In this document: positions 1 through 8,460 of the stretch, one piece after another
Numbering within the stretch: position 1 is the stretch's first letter
Layout of the letters: each line of letters starts with the position of its first letter
DNA from: Paenibacillus xylanivorans
GTDB taxonomy: Bacteria; Bacillota; Bacilli; Paenibacillales; Paenibacillaceae
DNA length: 46,141 nucleotides
Reading direction: 5' to 3'
Assembly (NCBI RefSeq): GCF_001280595.1
Contig: NZ_LITU01000068.1
Location: 172,066 to 218,206, forward strand
Notes under the pieces: model-generated
The model's input: only the letters and a program-made list of their open reading frames with translations
The model's database searches: none
What the model was told of the DNA's origin: nothing
Translations under genes and position numbers: made by a program

Positions 1-351
1 GCCTTCGTCAACCAGCTTCATTACAGCAGTGGTAAGTAACATTTTACTGGTTGAACCAATGCCGTAGATCGTATTCGAAGTGAGAGGTATCTTGTTATTT
101 ATATCGTTTTTGCCGGTTTGACCGGACACTACAATCTCTCCAGCATCGATTAATGCATATTGCACACTGGTCGTACCGTACTTCTCGGTAAGGATCTTGG
201 CTTTCTCCGCTACTATTTTCTTGGTTGGTTCATACGTCAGATTACTGCTGTTCAGGGCAGCCGGTGCGGCCATTGCAGACATTGGAGCTAACATCGTTAA
301 CACCAGGGTTAACGCAGCGATTGAAGTTCGTTTTCCCTCTTGTCGTCCCAT
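1..351 (-). CDS. Serine hydrolase of the beta-lactamase/PBP family, N-terminal part
   Basis: The first 117 residues of a protein that runs off the left edge. It has a Sec-type signal peptide (positive start, hydrophobic stretch to about residue 28, AMA-A cleavage region). An SxxK motif (S100-T-S-K103) sits in the context GIGSTSK, as in class C beta-lactamase-like serine hydrolases and D-Ala-D-Ala carboxypeptidase relatives, where this serine is the acylated nucleophile. The ATG at 351 is chosen because AGGAG lies about 10 bases upstream. It acts outside the membrane. Substrate (peptidoglycan peptide, beta-lactam or ester) cannot be told from this part. Confidence 0.85.
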   Translation of the reverse strand, partial: MGRQEGKRTSIAALTLVLTMLAPMSAMAAPAALNSSNLTYEPTKKIVAEKAKILTEKYGTTSVQYALIDAGEIVVSGQTGKNDINNKIPLTSNTIYGIGSTSKMLLTTAVMKLVDEG

Positions 352-386
352 TCACATCATCTCCTGAGTTTACATGTTTTGGTTGA

Positions 387-1841
387 TTAGAGGTCTTCCG
401 GATCTATAAACTTCACCTCTGGATACATGTCGCTCGGTCCCTGAAGCAGATTGCCACCGGTTCCTTTCAGCTGCTTATTAAAGAAATCGAGTACATATTG
501 ATTTACGATGTTTGATCCTCTTTTACCATTGATATCTCCTGTTATCCCCGATAGTTTAATCAACTCTGAATAGAATTGAAGGTCCGTGAAATTGAAATGT
601 TGGGTTCCTTCTACATAAATCACATTTCCCCCATGATTGATTACATTTTTCATAATGTGCAGCTCATCTGAAAGAGATTTAGTTACTTCGTCATCCGAAT
701 TTCTATCAATTTCAAAATTGGCTAACCAGTCTTCAAAACTTCCCGATCTGATGAACATAAACGGCTTGTTTATATCATCTCTATTTTCCACTTCATATAG
801 TGACCCGTCCATATTAATCCCGGCCTTGACTCTATGATCTAAATAAGTTGTATTAAATGCCGTTGCACCCCCAAAAGAATGCCCCATTACGCCTAAGTTA
901 TTTAAATCGATTTTTCCTTTAAACTGACTTTCGATTGCACCTGAATTCAGCTTTTCGATTTGATCGATTACAAACTCCACGTCTTTCGTCCATATATTCC
1001 CTGTTTTTGTACGTTCATCTAGTGTAGTCGTACTTTTTTTATAATCCGTTACACGGCCATCTGGAAAAAGGGTAGCAAAGGTGCTATAGGTATGATCGAT
1101 GGTGACCACGATAAACCCATAACTGGCCAGATTCTCGGCCTGTGATGCATGTAGAACTTTACTGGTTCCCATGCCATGAGATAGCAGTACCAAGGGATAA
1201 GGACTTGTAGAAGACAATATTTCACTATTTTCATAAGAGTTGGTTCTACTATACTTCCAGTAGTCGAGAACAAATTCGGGCAGGTGTAAAGAAGTAGAGA
1301 AGCTCTGAATATACTTTTTGAACATTTCTTTATCTTTTGGAAACAGCGTGTCACGCTTGTTGTTATTAATGTTCTCAGTAGGGTACCAAACTTGAACCAT
1401 TAGTTCCCTCTTATCACTTTGATCATCAGTTAATACTTCATCTCTGTTCTGATCTGTAAAATGAAATGTTTGAGTACCTACTTTCTCTGGACCATCAAGT
1501 TTCGGCAAATTAAAGACAGGTAAGTATACAGACAAGCCGGTAGATACAACAAGTAAAATGACGATCAAGGAAGATAAACTATATTTCAAGAACTTCCCTA
1601 TTTTTAGATTCACCATCTTTTCGGAATGTCTGAATAAAACGATGAGTATGAATAGCGCCGTCATGATATATACCAAAAGCAACTGCCATCTGTATCCCTC
1701 AACAAACAATTGAACTAATAATATAACGCTACTTCCTATACCCAAACCCAAGCCTATTTTCTTTGCACTTCTTTTAATAAACAGTAGATCTACGAGTAAC
1801 GCGAAACAGGATAGAACTAACAGTACTTCAAATAATCTCAT
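387..1841 (-). CDS. Membrane-anchored alpha/beta hydrolase, PAF-acetylhydrolase/dienelactone-hydrolase-like
   Basis: A 484-residue protein with about four hydrophobic segments in the first 110 residues, followed by an extracytoplasmic-looking alpha/beta hydrolase domain. The nucleophile elbow is GHSFGG with Ser322, and an oxyanion-region motif LLSHGMGTS lies upstream at about 219-227. The layout resembles PAF-acetylhydrolase-like lipases and esterases. An ATG 84 bases further upstream is in frame, but it lies in the terminator of the preceding gene and has no ribosome site. The ATG at 1841 has GAGAGAGAGGA upstream. It is the third alpha/beta hydrolase in a row but is not closely similar to the next two. 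Substrate unknown. Confidence 0.85.
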   Translation of the reverse strand: MRLFEVLLVLSCFALLVDLLFIKRSAKKIGLGLGIGSSVILLVQLFVEGYRWQLLLVYIMTALFILIVLFRHSEKMVNLKIGKFLKYSLSSLIVILLVVSTGLSVYLPVFNLPKLDGPEKVGTQTFHFTDQNRDEVLTDDQSDKRELMVQVWYPTENINNNKRDTLFPKDKEMFKKYIQSFSTSLHLPEFVLDYWKYSRTNSYENSEILSSTSPYPLVLLSHGMGTSKVLHASQAENLASYGFIVVTIDHTYSTFATLFPDGRVTDYKKSTTTLDERTKTGNIWTKDVEFVIDQIEKLNSGAIESQFKGKIDLNNLGVMGHSFGGATAFNTTYLDHRVKAGINMDGSLYEVENRDDINKPFMFIRSGSFEDWLANFEIDRNSDDEVTKSLSDELHIMKNVINHGGNVIYVEGTQHFNFTDLQFYSELIKLSGITGDINGKRGSNIVNQYVLDFFNKQLKGTGGNLLQGPSDMYPEVKFIDPEDL

Positions 1842-1895
1842 GTTGAATTCCTCTCTCTCTTTAATCATGGACATCGTCCGAATTGGATTTACTAT

Positions 1896-1923
1896 GAAAA
1901 ACCGCCTCGCAGGACGGTTTTTC
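1896..1923 (-). terminator. Rho-independent terminator after the hydrolase at 1976-2965
   Basis: GAAAAACCG pairs with CGGTTTTTC, and the stem continues as CCT/AGG around a CGC loop with one bulged A. A U-rich arm lies on the minus strand. It sits 53 bases past the stop of the upstream hydrolase, so the gene at 387-1841 probably has its own promoter. Confidence 0.8.
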
Positions 1924-1975
1924 ATATTCGTTCATGAACACCTGTTAAGTCAAAGAATGTACGTTTACACCCTAT

Positions 1976-2965
1976 TTATTTCGCTTCGTTCATAAAAGCT
2001 CTAACGTCTTCAGCAATTTTTTTGAATTGAGTATGGTGTAAATAATGTGAACCATCCATTGTGATTACTTTCCCATGTACCGATTCTTTGATCTGTCCTT
2101 CATGCAGCGGTATCCATCCTTCTACACCTTCATTATTCGCTTGTACAAAGAGAAGAAGTGGAAGGCTTTTAGGGAAAGTTAAACCTTGAGCACCTTTAAA
2201 ATTGGAATAAATATGATCCATTTCGTTTAATGACGTAGGATTATACATGTTTTTATTCGAGATCATTTTCATCTGCTCAACCGTCTGATCATCAAATGCA
2301 AGTCCCTCATAGGGGTCTGCACTCACTTTCATCATTAATCTTAAGAGGCCTGTATTTCTGAGAAGAGCAAACGTTTTTAATGGGAACTTGGCATCTGTAA
2401 TACTTGGTTGGGTGGAAACACTACTGTCAATACCGACGAAAGCAGTTACCTCATCCGGATATTTGTTCACATAATCAATACCGTAAATGCCTGCAATAGA
2501 GTGACCCATGAGCATGTACTGATGAATATCAAGTTGCTGCAGAGCTTCATGAACTTCACTTACGATATTCTCTGTGGTTCTTTCTTTTTCTGTTCCATCA
2601 CTTAATCCATAACCGAAAGGCTCAACTGCAACAACTTTGTAAAATGGAGATAATTCATCAATAAGCAACTTGAAATCAAGCGCTGGTGTTGCTGTTCCAT
2701 AACCGGGCAGAAGCACAATCGTTTCCTTGCCTTCACCTTGAATGAGCACATTCATATTTTTCCCGTCTACAGATACATGCTGACCGTATGTCTCTATCTT
2801 TTTCGCCTCTGAATTAGTACTGATCACATTTGTGATATAAACAATACCTAGAAACAGAACAATGGCGATTACGATTGCTCCTAGTATTTTAAGTATAATG
2901 TTTCGTACTTTCTTGGCCCTCGATCCATTCTTCGCTTTCTTTTCCTCTGGTTGTGTCACTCTCAT
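1976..2965 (-). CDS. Membrane-anchored alpha/beta hydrolase, copy A of a tandem pair
   Basis: 329 residues. A basic N terminus is followed by one transmembrane helix (about 22-46) and an alpha/beta hydrolase fold: LLPGYGTATPA (oxyanion region, about 85-95), GHSIAG with catalytic Ser156, and His307 in GSHYLHH. The topology predicts a hydrolase tethered on the outer face of the membrane. It is a clear paralogue of the gene at 3090-4076 and keeps the same residue numbering for the catalytic residues. Start ATG has AGGAGA just upstream. It has its own upstream element (3054-3070) and terminator, so it is a single-gene transcript. Substrate (lipid, peptide or antibiotic ester) is unknown. Confidence 0.9.
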   Translation of the reverse strand: MRVTQPEEKKAKNGSRAKKVRNIILKILGAIVIAIVLFLGIVYITNVISTNSEAKKIETYGQHVSVDGKNMNVLIQGEGKETIVLLPGYGTATPALDFKLLIDELSPFYKVVAVEPFGYGLSDGTEKERTTENIVSEVHEALQQLDIHQYMLMGHSIAGIYGIDYVNKYPDEVTAFVGIDSSVSTQPSITDAKFPLKTFALLRNTGLLRLMMKVSADPYEGLAFDDQTVEQMKMISNKNMYNPTSLNEMDHIYSNFKGAQGLTFPKSLPLLLFVQANNEGVEGWIPLHEGQIKESVHGKVITMDGSHYLHHTQFKKIAEDVRAFMNEAK

Positions 2966-3053
2966 CTTCTCCTGTCTTGAACTGTTTGTTTGGCTTTCTT
3001 CTTTGCTGCTAATGAAATCTTAACCAATGAAAATGTACTCCCCGTGACGTCAA

Positions 3054-3070
3054 TATGAACTGAATATGAA
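3054..3070 (-). promoter_or_regulatory. Direct-repeat operator, site A
   Basis: Read on the minus strand: TTCATATTCAGTTCATA, which continues as TTG, so TTCATATT recurs with an 11-bp period. The same 17 bases are at 11151-11167 and a near copy at 4162-4178. An 11-bp tandem half-site is typical of OmpR/PhoB-family regulators, and two such regulators are encoded nearby. No convincing -10 could be assigned. Confidence 0.6.
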
Positions 3071-3089
3071 CAAGCAAATAAATTAATAG

Positions 3090-4076
3090 TTACGGAGACG
3101 TCATAAACCCCCTGAATTTTTCAGCAATTTCTTTGGCATGGGAACGATACAAATAATGATTTGCTTCCAACAGCACCACTTCACCGTGTACAGAATCCTT
3201 TATTAACTTCTCGTGCTCGGGAATCCACCTGTCCGTTGCCGGGTGATTCTTTTGAATAAAGAAAAGAACAGGGAGATTTACAGGGAACGTTAGCTGTTCA
3301 GCTGCTATAAAATTGGAATACATGCTTTCTGCCTCATTTAATTGAGTGGTATTATACATATTTTTGTTTATCAGAATTTTCAATTGTTCTTTAGTTTGTT
3401 CATCATAAGGTAGTCCATCATAGGGATCAGCACCCAGTTTCAGTTGCAATCTGCCAAAACCTAATTCTCGCAGTATTTTAAGCGGTCTAGTCATGGAAGA
3501 ATCAATCTTTTTTTCACTCAGCGCTGGAGCACTGCTATCTAGTCCGACAAATGCACGTACTTCATTTGGATATTTGTTCACATAATCCAGGCTATAGATT
3601 CCCGATATGGAATGACCCATAAGGATATAACGATCAATATGGAGACTCTGTAAAGCTTCATGAATTTCACTTACGATATTTGCCGTACTGCGTTCCTTTT
3701 CGGTCTGATCGCTCAACCCGTAACCAAAAGGTTCTACGACGACGACTTTATAATATGGAGATAGCTCTGTGATAAGTGGCTTAAAATCAAGTGCTGGAGA
3801 CGCTGTTCCATAACCGGGTAGAATTACGACGGTTTCATCCCCTTCACCCTGAATGGTGACATTCATCCGTTTCCCATCTACAGACACATGCTGTCCATAC
3901 GTCTCCATTCTTTTTTGCTCCGAATGACTACTGATTTTGTTAACGGTATACACGATGGCTACAAAAAGTAGGATGGCTATAACGATCGCGCCTAATACTT
4001 TAAGCAAAATGTTTACCACTTTTCTTGTTTTTGTTCCACCCCAAGGTGTTTTCTCTCTTTCTTGTGTCACACACAT
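3090..4076 (-). CDS. Membrane-anchored alpha/beta hydrolase, copy B of a tandem pair
   Basis: 328 residues, paralogue of copy A over its whole length: one transmembrane helix (about 22-46), LPGYGTASPALDF, GHSISG with Ser156, and His307 in ANHYLY. ATG start with CAGGAG about 5 bases upstream. The duplicated unit includes the promoter region: about 38 bases upstream of both genes differ at only four positions. It follows the terminator of the kinase gene at 4292-5662, so it is probably transcribed from its own promoter carrying operator site B. The divergence between copies suggests an old duplication and possibly different substrates. Confidence 0.9.
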   Translation of the reverse strand: MCVTQEREKTPWGGTKTRKVVNILLKVLGAIVIAILLFVAIVYTVNKISSHSEQKRMETYGQHVSVDGKRMNVTIQGEGDETVVILPGYGTASPALDFKPLITELSPYYKVVVVEPFGYGLSDQTEKERSTANIVSEIHEALQSLHIDRYILMGHSISGIYSLDYVNKYPNEVRAFVGLDSSAPALSEKKIDSSMTRPLKILRELGFGRLQLKLGADPYDGLPYDEQTKEQLKILINKNMYNTTQLNEAESMYSNFIAAEQLTFPVNLPVLFFIQKNHPATDRWIPEHEKLIKDSVHGEVVLLEANHYLYRSHAKEIAEKFRGFMTSP

Positions 4077-4161
4077 CTGCTCCTGTCCTCATCTGGTTAA
4101 TGGCCGTAACAAGCCGTTAATGCAAGCCTAACCAACCAAGATGTCCTCCCCGTGACGACAA

Positions 4162-4178
4162 CATGAACGGAATATGAA
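4162..4178 (-). promoter_or_regulatory. Direct-repeat operator, site B
   Basis: Minus strand reads TTCATATTCCGTTCATG, two changes from sites A and C. The flanking CGTCACGGGGAG is also shared with site A. It lies 85 bases upstream of the start at 4076. Confidence 0.55.
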
Positions 4179-4185
4179 CAAACAC

Positions 4186-4231
4186 AAAAAGCCACGTTTC
4201 ACATACAAGGAAGCTTGCATGTGAAACATGG
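4186..4231 (-). terminator. Strong rho-independent terminator of the kinase/regulator operon
   Basis: A long stem: minus-strand CCATGTTTCACATGCAAG pairs with CTTGTATGTGAAACGTGG with two mismatches around a four-base loop, followed by CTTTTTGTG. It separates the two-component operon (4292-6333) from the hydrolase genes. Confidence 0.85.
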
Positions 4232-4291
4232 CATGAAAATACGGTTTAGACAATCGGATGGATATTCTATACATCGACCTATCCTATAAGC

Positions 4292-5662
4292 CTAACTATC
4301 CATTGGTGGAGTGATTGGCAACGTGACAATAAAGGTTGTTCCTTGACCAGGTTTACTCTCCACTCGGATGTCCCCTTGATGAAGCGATACAATCTGTTTA
4401 ACGATAGCAAGTCCCATACCACTGCCGTCATACTTGCGACTGTGAGAACGATCCGACTTGAAGAATCGTTCAAATATGCGCTTCTGGTCTTCAAGAGGGA
4501 TACCAATACCTGTGTCGGAGATTCGAATAGTCACGTTCTTGATATCCTGCTTGGTGCTGACGTGAATCATACCGCCATCTTTGGAAAATTTGATGCCATT
4601 GCTGAGAATATTCGTCCATACCTGGTTCAACTGGTCGTGATCAGCCAAGACTTTAACGGCTTGGAGATCAAGCTCAAAGTGAATGTTGCGAGCAGACCAT
4701 TGTGGCTGGAGAGTTACAATGACCCGCCTGATCTGTTCATCAAGGCTTAATGTGATGAGCCTCAGTTGCTGTGACTGAGATTCTAGCAAACTCAGCTTGA
4801 GCAGGCTATCGCTCATTTTGGACATTCGCTTCGCTTCAGCGATGATAATATCCAGATAACGGCTTCGTTCGTGATCTGAGAGATTGACTTGCTTAAGCGC
4901 CAGAGCGTAACCGGATATCGAGGTAAGCGGAGATTGCACCTCATGCGACACATTCGTAACAAATTCCCTCCGCATCTGCTCCAACTGCTGAAGATCATTC
5001 ATCATTTCTTCAAAGCTGCGGGCGAGCGTCCCTATCTCACTCGTTTGCTTAATGTTCAGCTTGACGTTGAAATCTCCAGCTGCAATCCGCTTGGTCGCTT
5101 GGGTCAATTTCTTGATCGGTCTAACCAAAAATACAGAGGCTACCAGAATCAACAAGCTTCCTGCAACCAACGAACAGGTTGCAAAGATCAAGCCAAACTT
5201 GACTACAAAGGAAGCAGAGGGAGGTGAGAGTGTTTCCAGAAACATCGCTTTTGTGCCCATTTCCGTCTTGATCGGTAACCCCAAAAGAACGGTAGCGATA
5301 CCCTTGGGCGTGTCCTGTACAACCCCTCCGTTTAAAACTTTCTTGAGTTGCTCCATCGATACGGCGGCTGATATCTGTCCGTTAAGCTTTCCATAAGACT
5401 GGAACTCACCCGTTACATCATAAATTCGAATGTGATACGAATTAAGCTGTTTCATTCTACTAATGAATGATTCCGCCTCATCAACAGGCATTGCCTTATA
5501 AATCTGTACTACATCTTGGCCAAAGTTGCGTATGTTAATTTGAGCGTTTTCGTTTAATTTATCCTCAAATATCCAGGTAGACACAAAAAAAGAAATGACC
5601 GTACCTGCGATGACTGAGACCAAAAATGTCAGAACTACACGGATATATAAAGATCTAATCAT
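4292..5662 (-). CDS. Sensor histidine kinase with extracellular sensor and HAMP domain
   Basis: 456 residues. TM1 (about 7-29), an extracellular sensor of about 120 residues, TM2 (about 153-180), HAMP (about 181-233), and a HisKA box with His240 in SHEVQSPLTSISGY. The ATPase domain has N box NILSNGIKFSKDGG, G1 DTGIGIP and G2 GSGMGLAIV. It phosphorylates the response regulator encoded just upstream; the start ATG overlaps that gene's stop by four bases (ATGA), which implies translational coupling. The HEVQSPL variant of HELRTPL is common in bacilli. The signal is unknown, but surface hydrolases and an exporter in the neighbourhood suggest envelope or antimicrobial stress. Confidence 0.93.
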   Translation of the reverse strand: MIRSLYIRVVLTFLVSVIAGTVISFFVSTWIFEDKLNENAQINIRNFGQDVVQIYKAMPVDEAESFISRMKQLNSYHIRIYDVTGEFQSYGKLNGQISAAVSMEQLKKVLNGGVVQDTPKGIATVLLGLPIKTEMGTKAMFLETLSPPSASFVVKFGLIFATCSLVAGSLLILVASVFLVRPIKKLTQATKRIAAGDFNVKLNIKQTSEIGTLARSFEEMMNDLQQLEQMRREFVTNVSHEVQSPLTSISGYALALKQVNLSDHERSRYLDIIIAEAKRMSKMSDSLLKLSLLESQSQQLRLITLSLDEQIRRVIVTLQPQWSARNIHFELDLQAVKVLADHDQLNQVWTNILSNGIKFSKDGGMIHVSTKQDIKNVTIRISDTGIGIPLEDQKRIFERFFKSDRSHSRKYDGSGMGLAIVKQIVSLHQGDIRVESKPGQGTTFIVTLPITPPMDS

Positions 5663-6333
5663 TCGTAAACCTCAAGCCGGTACCCCAAGCCTCGCACAGT
5701 TTCGATTCGAAAATCGGGTGTTGTTGCGAACCGTTCACGCAGGCGTTTAATATGTACGTCTATCGTTCGATCATCTCCGGCGTAATCAATGCCCCATATC
5801 TGATCAATCAATTGCTCACGTGTATAGACTTGTCCGGGTGTTCCGGCCAATTTATAGAGCAATTCAAACTCTTTTAGCGGCAACGTAAGCGACTCCGTCC
5901 CTCTCATCACCTTATAGGTCTGACGATCCAGGATGACGTTTCCGAAATGAATCGTCTGCGTGGAGCCAATTTTGTATCGTTTCAGTAATGCTCGAACACG
6001 AGCCGTAAGCTCCAACGGATCAAACGGTTTCGTCAGATAATCATCCGTCCCCAGTTCGAATCCTTTCACCTTCTCCCAGGTCTCGCCTCTCGCCGTCAGC
6101 ATGAGTAACGGAAGATCAGGATTGGCTCTTCGCAGCTCTTTGCATAACGTCCAGCCATCCATGATAGGCATCATGATATCAAGCACGACAAGATCAACAT
6201 GCGTTGAGCCGTAAACGGTCAGAGCCTCCTTGCCATCCGCGGCTTCAGCCGTTTCAAATCCGTCATTTCTCAAAAATAAACAGACGAGTTCACGAATGTT
6301 CGGATCATCGTCAGCAACTAGTATTGTAGGCAT
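5659..6333 (-). CDS. OmpR/PhoB-family response regulator (pair 1)
   Basis: 224 residues from the ATG at 6333. Receiver domain with acidic pocket ADDDP, phosphoacceptor Asp52 in LDIMMPIMDGW, and the conserved Lys in TKPFDP. A C-terminal winged helix ends with DDRTIDVHIKRLRERF and VRGLGYRLE. An ATG ten codons upstream is in frame, but AGAGGAAACAA directly precedes the internal ATG, which also gives the usual receiver start MPTILVADDD. Partner of the kinase at 4292-5662. It and the second regulator are the obvious candidates to bind the 11-bp direct repeats found in this block. Confidence 0.95.
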   Translation of the reverse strand: MPTILVADDDPNIRELVCLFLRNDGFETAEAADGKEALTVYGSTHVDLVVLDIMMPIMDGWTLCKELRRANPDLPLLMLTARGETWEKVKGFELGTDDYLTKPFDPLELTARVRALLKRYKIGSTQTIHFGNVILDRQTYKVMRGTESLTLPLKEFELLYKLAGTPGQVYTREQLIDQIWGIDYAGDDRTIDVHIKRLRERFATTPDFRIETVRGLGYRLEVYE

Positions 6334-6375
6334 TTGTTTCCTCTTTTCCTGTTTCCATGTCATGTAGTCGTAATC

Positions 6376-6406
6376 ATTATACTATTATTGAATTTGTAAA
6401 AAGCAA
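6376..6406 (-). promoter_or_regulatory. Possible promoter of the pair-1 two-component operon
   Basis: A consensus -10 TATAAT is at 6381-6376 on the minus strand. The -35 is weak: TTGCTT at a 19-bp spacing or TGCTTT at 18. About 43 bases upstream of the start. Confidence 0.4.
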
Positions 6407-6491
6407 GAAGCAAGTAAGAATTATGAGATAGATACGAATAAATGATCTAACAAAGTAAGCGTATCCATTCCTTGCTGCTAGCCAGAACAGT

Positions 6492-7244
6492 TTAATCCCG
6501 CCATTCCCTCAAATTTTTCTGCATCCCCGCCTTGTTATGAAGAAACTGTTTCACACGAGAGCCATTGGCACCAGATGGATGAGGAAATCCCCATAAAATC
6601 TTCCCTCCGTCTATCCGATGTTCATCAAGCAATTGATGAAGTACAGCCTCCACCGACTTTCCTAATGGAATAATAAGAGGATGCTTCAGCTGTTCCAATT
6701 CAGGCAGAAAAGACTCAAGTACGGCTTCATACAGAAATGGATTTTTAGAAATGGAAGGCTGGTGACCATTGTAATTTTGCTTATTCACCAAGACTGGATA
6801 TCGAATCAGGGAGGTTGTATGTAACAATGTACAGTCTGCCTCAAATAGTCTTTGCACATGGGACACTGTTAAGTAGTCATGCAACCCTATCTCCTGGAGC
6901 ATTTGAATCAAGTTGGTACGCATGGACCCGGCCATTCTTGCCCCCATTTTGGCTTTTTTACAGGCTTGCTCATATGAATGATGTTCTTTCAAAGCTTGGA
7001 TGGCCGTTCTATAAGCAATCTCCATCTGTTGCCAACCTGGTGTGATGCCCACAAGCATGACTTTTGCGGAAGGATTGATATATTCATTATGCGGAGAATA
7101 GAACATCTCAATCTCTCCCGAAGAGCTTAATTTCAGATCATTAATCAGCAGCTGTGTTTTAGAATACTTAGGTTGTATCGGGAATGAATTCATCACGTCA
7201 ATCAGACGCTTTTGGTGAGTGGAAGATATCAGCACATTGCTCAC
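6492..7244 (-). CDS. Uracil-DNA glycosylase superfamily protein
   Basis: 250 residues. The superfamily signature is visible as VGITPG at about 66-71 (motif A-like, water/catalytic loop) and HPSGAN at about 221-226 (the HPS DNA-contact motif), with LIIPLGKSV before the latter. This pattern fits family 4/5-like or MUG-like glycosylases rather than the housekeeping Ung. No four-cysteine iron-sulphur pattern was seen. Start ATG has AAGGAGTGAGCA upstream. It lies between the two two-component operons, but its own promoter and spacing suggest independent expression. DNA repair is inferred from the superfamily only. Confidence 0.75.
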   Translation of the reverse strand: MSNVLISSTHQKRLIDVMNSFPIQPKYSKTQLLINDLKLSSSGEIEMFYSPHNEYINPSAKVMLVGITPGWQQMEIAYRTAIQALKEHHSYEQACKKAKMGARMAGSMRTNLIQMLQEIGLHDYLTVSHVQRLFEADCTLLHTTSLIRYPVLVNKQNYNGHQPSISKNPFLYEAVLESFLPELEQLKHPLIIPLGKSVEAVLHQLLDEHRIDGGKILWGFPHPSGANGSRVKQFLHNKAGMQKNLREWRD

Positions 7245-7278
7245 TCCTTACGGCCTTATGTATTGGGCTACCCTGCAG

Positions 7279-7308
7279 ATTATCGCTTATATACCTTATT
7301 TTGTACAA
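7279..7308 (-). promoter_or_regulatory. Candidate promoter of the uracil-DNA-glycosylase-like gene
   Basis: TTGTAC, 18 bases, GATAAT on the minus strand, ending 35 bases before the start. Confidence 0.4.
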
Positions 7309-7328
7309 AAAAAGCCGAATTCATTGAA

Positions 7329-7371
7329 ATAAAAAGGGTAATTGACAGACAACGTCCATCGATTGCCCTTT
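7329..7371 (-). terminator. Probable terminator after the kinase at 7384-8460
   Basis: Minus-strand AAAGGG(C)AAT pairs imperfectly with ATT(A)CCCTTTTT around a long loop and ends in a T run. It is only 13 bases past the kinase stop. Confidence 0.5.
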
Positions 7372-7383
7372 ATGGTATTCTTT

Positions 7384-8460
7384 TTAGGCTGAACGGACCG
7401 GAAGTTGTACCGTGAATGTCGCACCTTCTCCCGGTTCACTAAACACAGAGATGGTGCCATCATGCATCTCCACAATCTTATGCACGATGGACAAGCCCAG
7501 CCCACTGCCTCCCATGGAACGTGTACGGGATTGATCCACCTTGTAGAACCGTTCGAATATGCGAAGCTGATCCTGTTTGGTGATACCGGGACCACTGTCC
7601 GTAATGCGAACATTGACCTTGTCTTCACTCTGCGAAAGGAAAACATCAATCTTTCCACCTTCTGGTGTGAATTTGATTGCATTATGAATCAGGTTGATCC
7701 ACAACTGAATCATCAAGTCCTCGTCAGCAAAAATTTCAACTTCTTCCAGCTCTACGTTCATATCAATTTTTTTGTCATCCCATTGGGGTTCGCAAGCCAG
7801 AACAAGAGTCACCAGCTGCCGATCCAATCGGTAAGATGTTTTATGAGATGCATGCTCGGATGAATCCAGAACGGCGAGTTTCATTAAATTATCACTAAGT
7901 CTGGACAAACGGACACATTCCGTCTCAATGATCGTCAGATACTTTTCCCGTTTCTCCTGATCCATATCTTTATTTTTCAACGCCCTGGCGAACCCGCTGA
8001 TTGACGTGAGCGGTGATCCGATCTCATGTGATACGTTCGAGATGAACTCCTGACGTAAATCTTCCATCACTTTGAGGTTCGCTGCCATATCATTAATACT
8101 ATCTACCAGCTCGGCAAACGGATGATTATGTCCTGGCCTTCCGTTTCTTTTCACAAAATCCGAATCCAGATTCACACGAAAATCACCACGGGAAATACTT
8201 CTTAACGCCTGAATCATCTCGTGAAGGAAGTCATACTCCCTACCTTTGACCAGCGGGCCGATAATGACAATGAATAATCCGAAAAAAATAAATCCGAGCA
8301 TGGCGTTGATGAGTAAACTAATCAAGTCATGCGGATTCCACGAAATATAGGCATACGCACTCTTGGTAATGTAGAATGCCGCTGTCCAGCAGGCAAACAG
8401 GGCCAGAGATACCAGAATGACGTTTCTGGCAACATGAAGAAATCCGGGCCCCTGCTTCAT
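7384..8460 (-). CDS. Intramembrane-sensing-type histidine kinase (pair 2)
   Basis: 358 residues. Two transmembrane helices (about 13-33 and 47-69) are joined by a loop of only about a dozen residues, so there is no separate extracellular sensor; this is the layout of intramembrane-sensing kinases that listen to a partner transporter or to envelope stress. A HAMP-like linker follows, then His145 in SHEIGSPLTSISGF, N box NLIHNAIKFTPEGG, G1 DSGPGI and G2 GSGLGLSIV. Start ATG overlaps the regulator's stop (ATGA). A DrrAB-like ABC exporter lies directly upstream on the same strand, which fits a kinase-transporter link, though the DrrB-like permease lacks the large BceB-type extracellular domain. 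Confidence 0.93.
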   Translation of the reverse strand: MKQGPGFLHVARNVILVSLALFACWTAAFYITKSAYAYISWNPHDLISLLINAMLGFIFFGLFIVIIGPLVKGREYDFLHEMIQALRSISRGDFRVNLDSDFVKRNGRPGHNHPFAELVDSINDMAANLKVMEDLRQEFISNVSHEIGSPLTSISGFARALKNKDMDQEKREKYLTIIETECVRLSRLSDNLMKLAVLDSSEHASHKTSYRLDRQLVTLVLACEPQWDDKKIDMNVELEEVEIFADEDLMIQLWINLIHNAIKFTPEGGKIDVFLSQSEDKVNVRITDSGPGITKQDQLRIFERFYKVDQSRTRSMGGSGLGLSIVHKIVEMHDGTISVFSEPGEGATFTVQLPVRSA

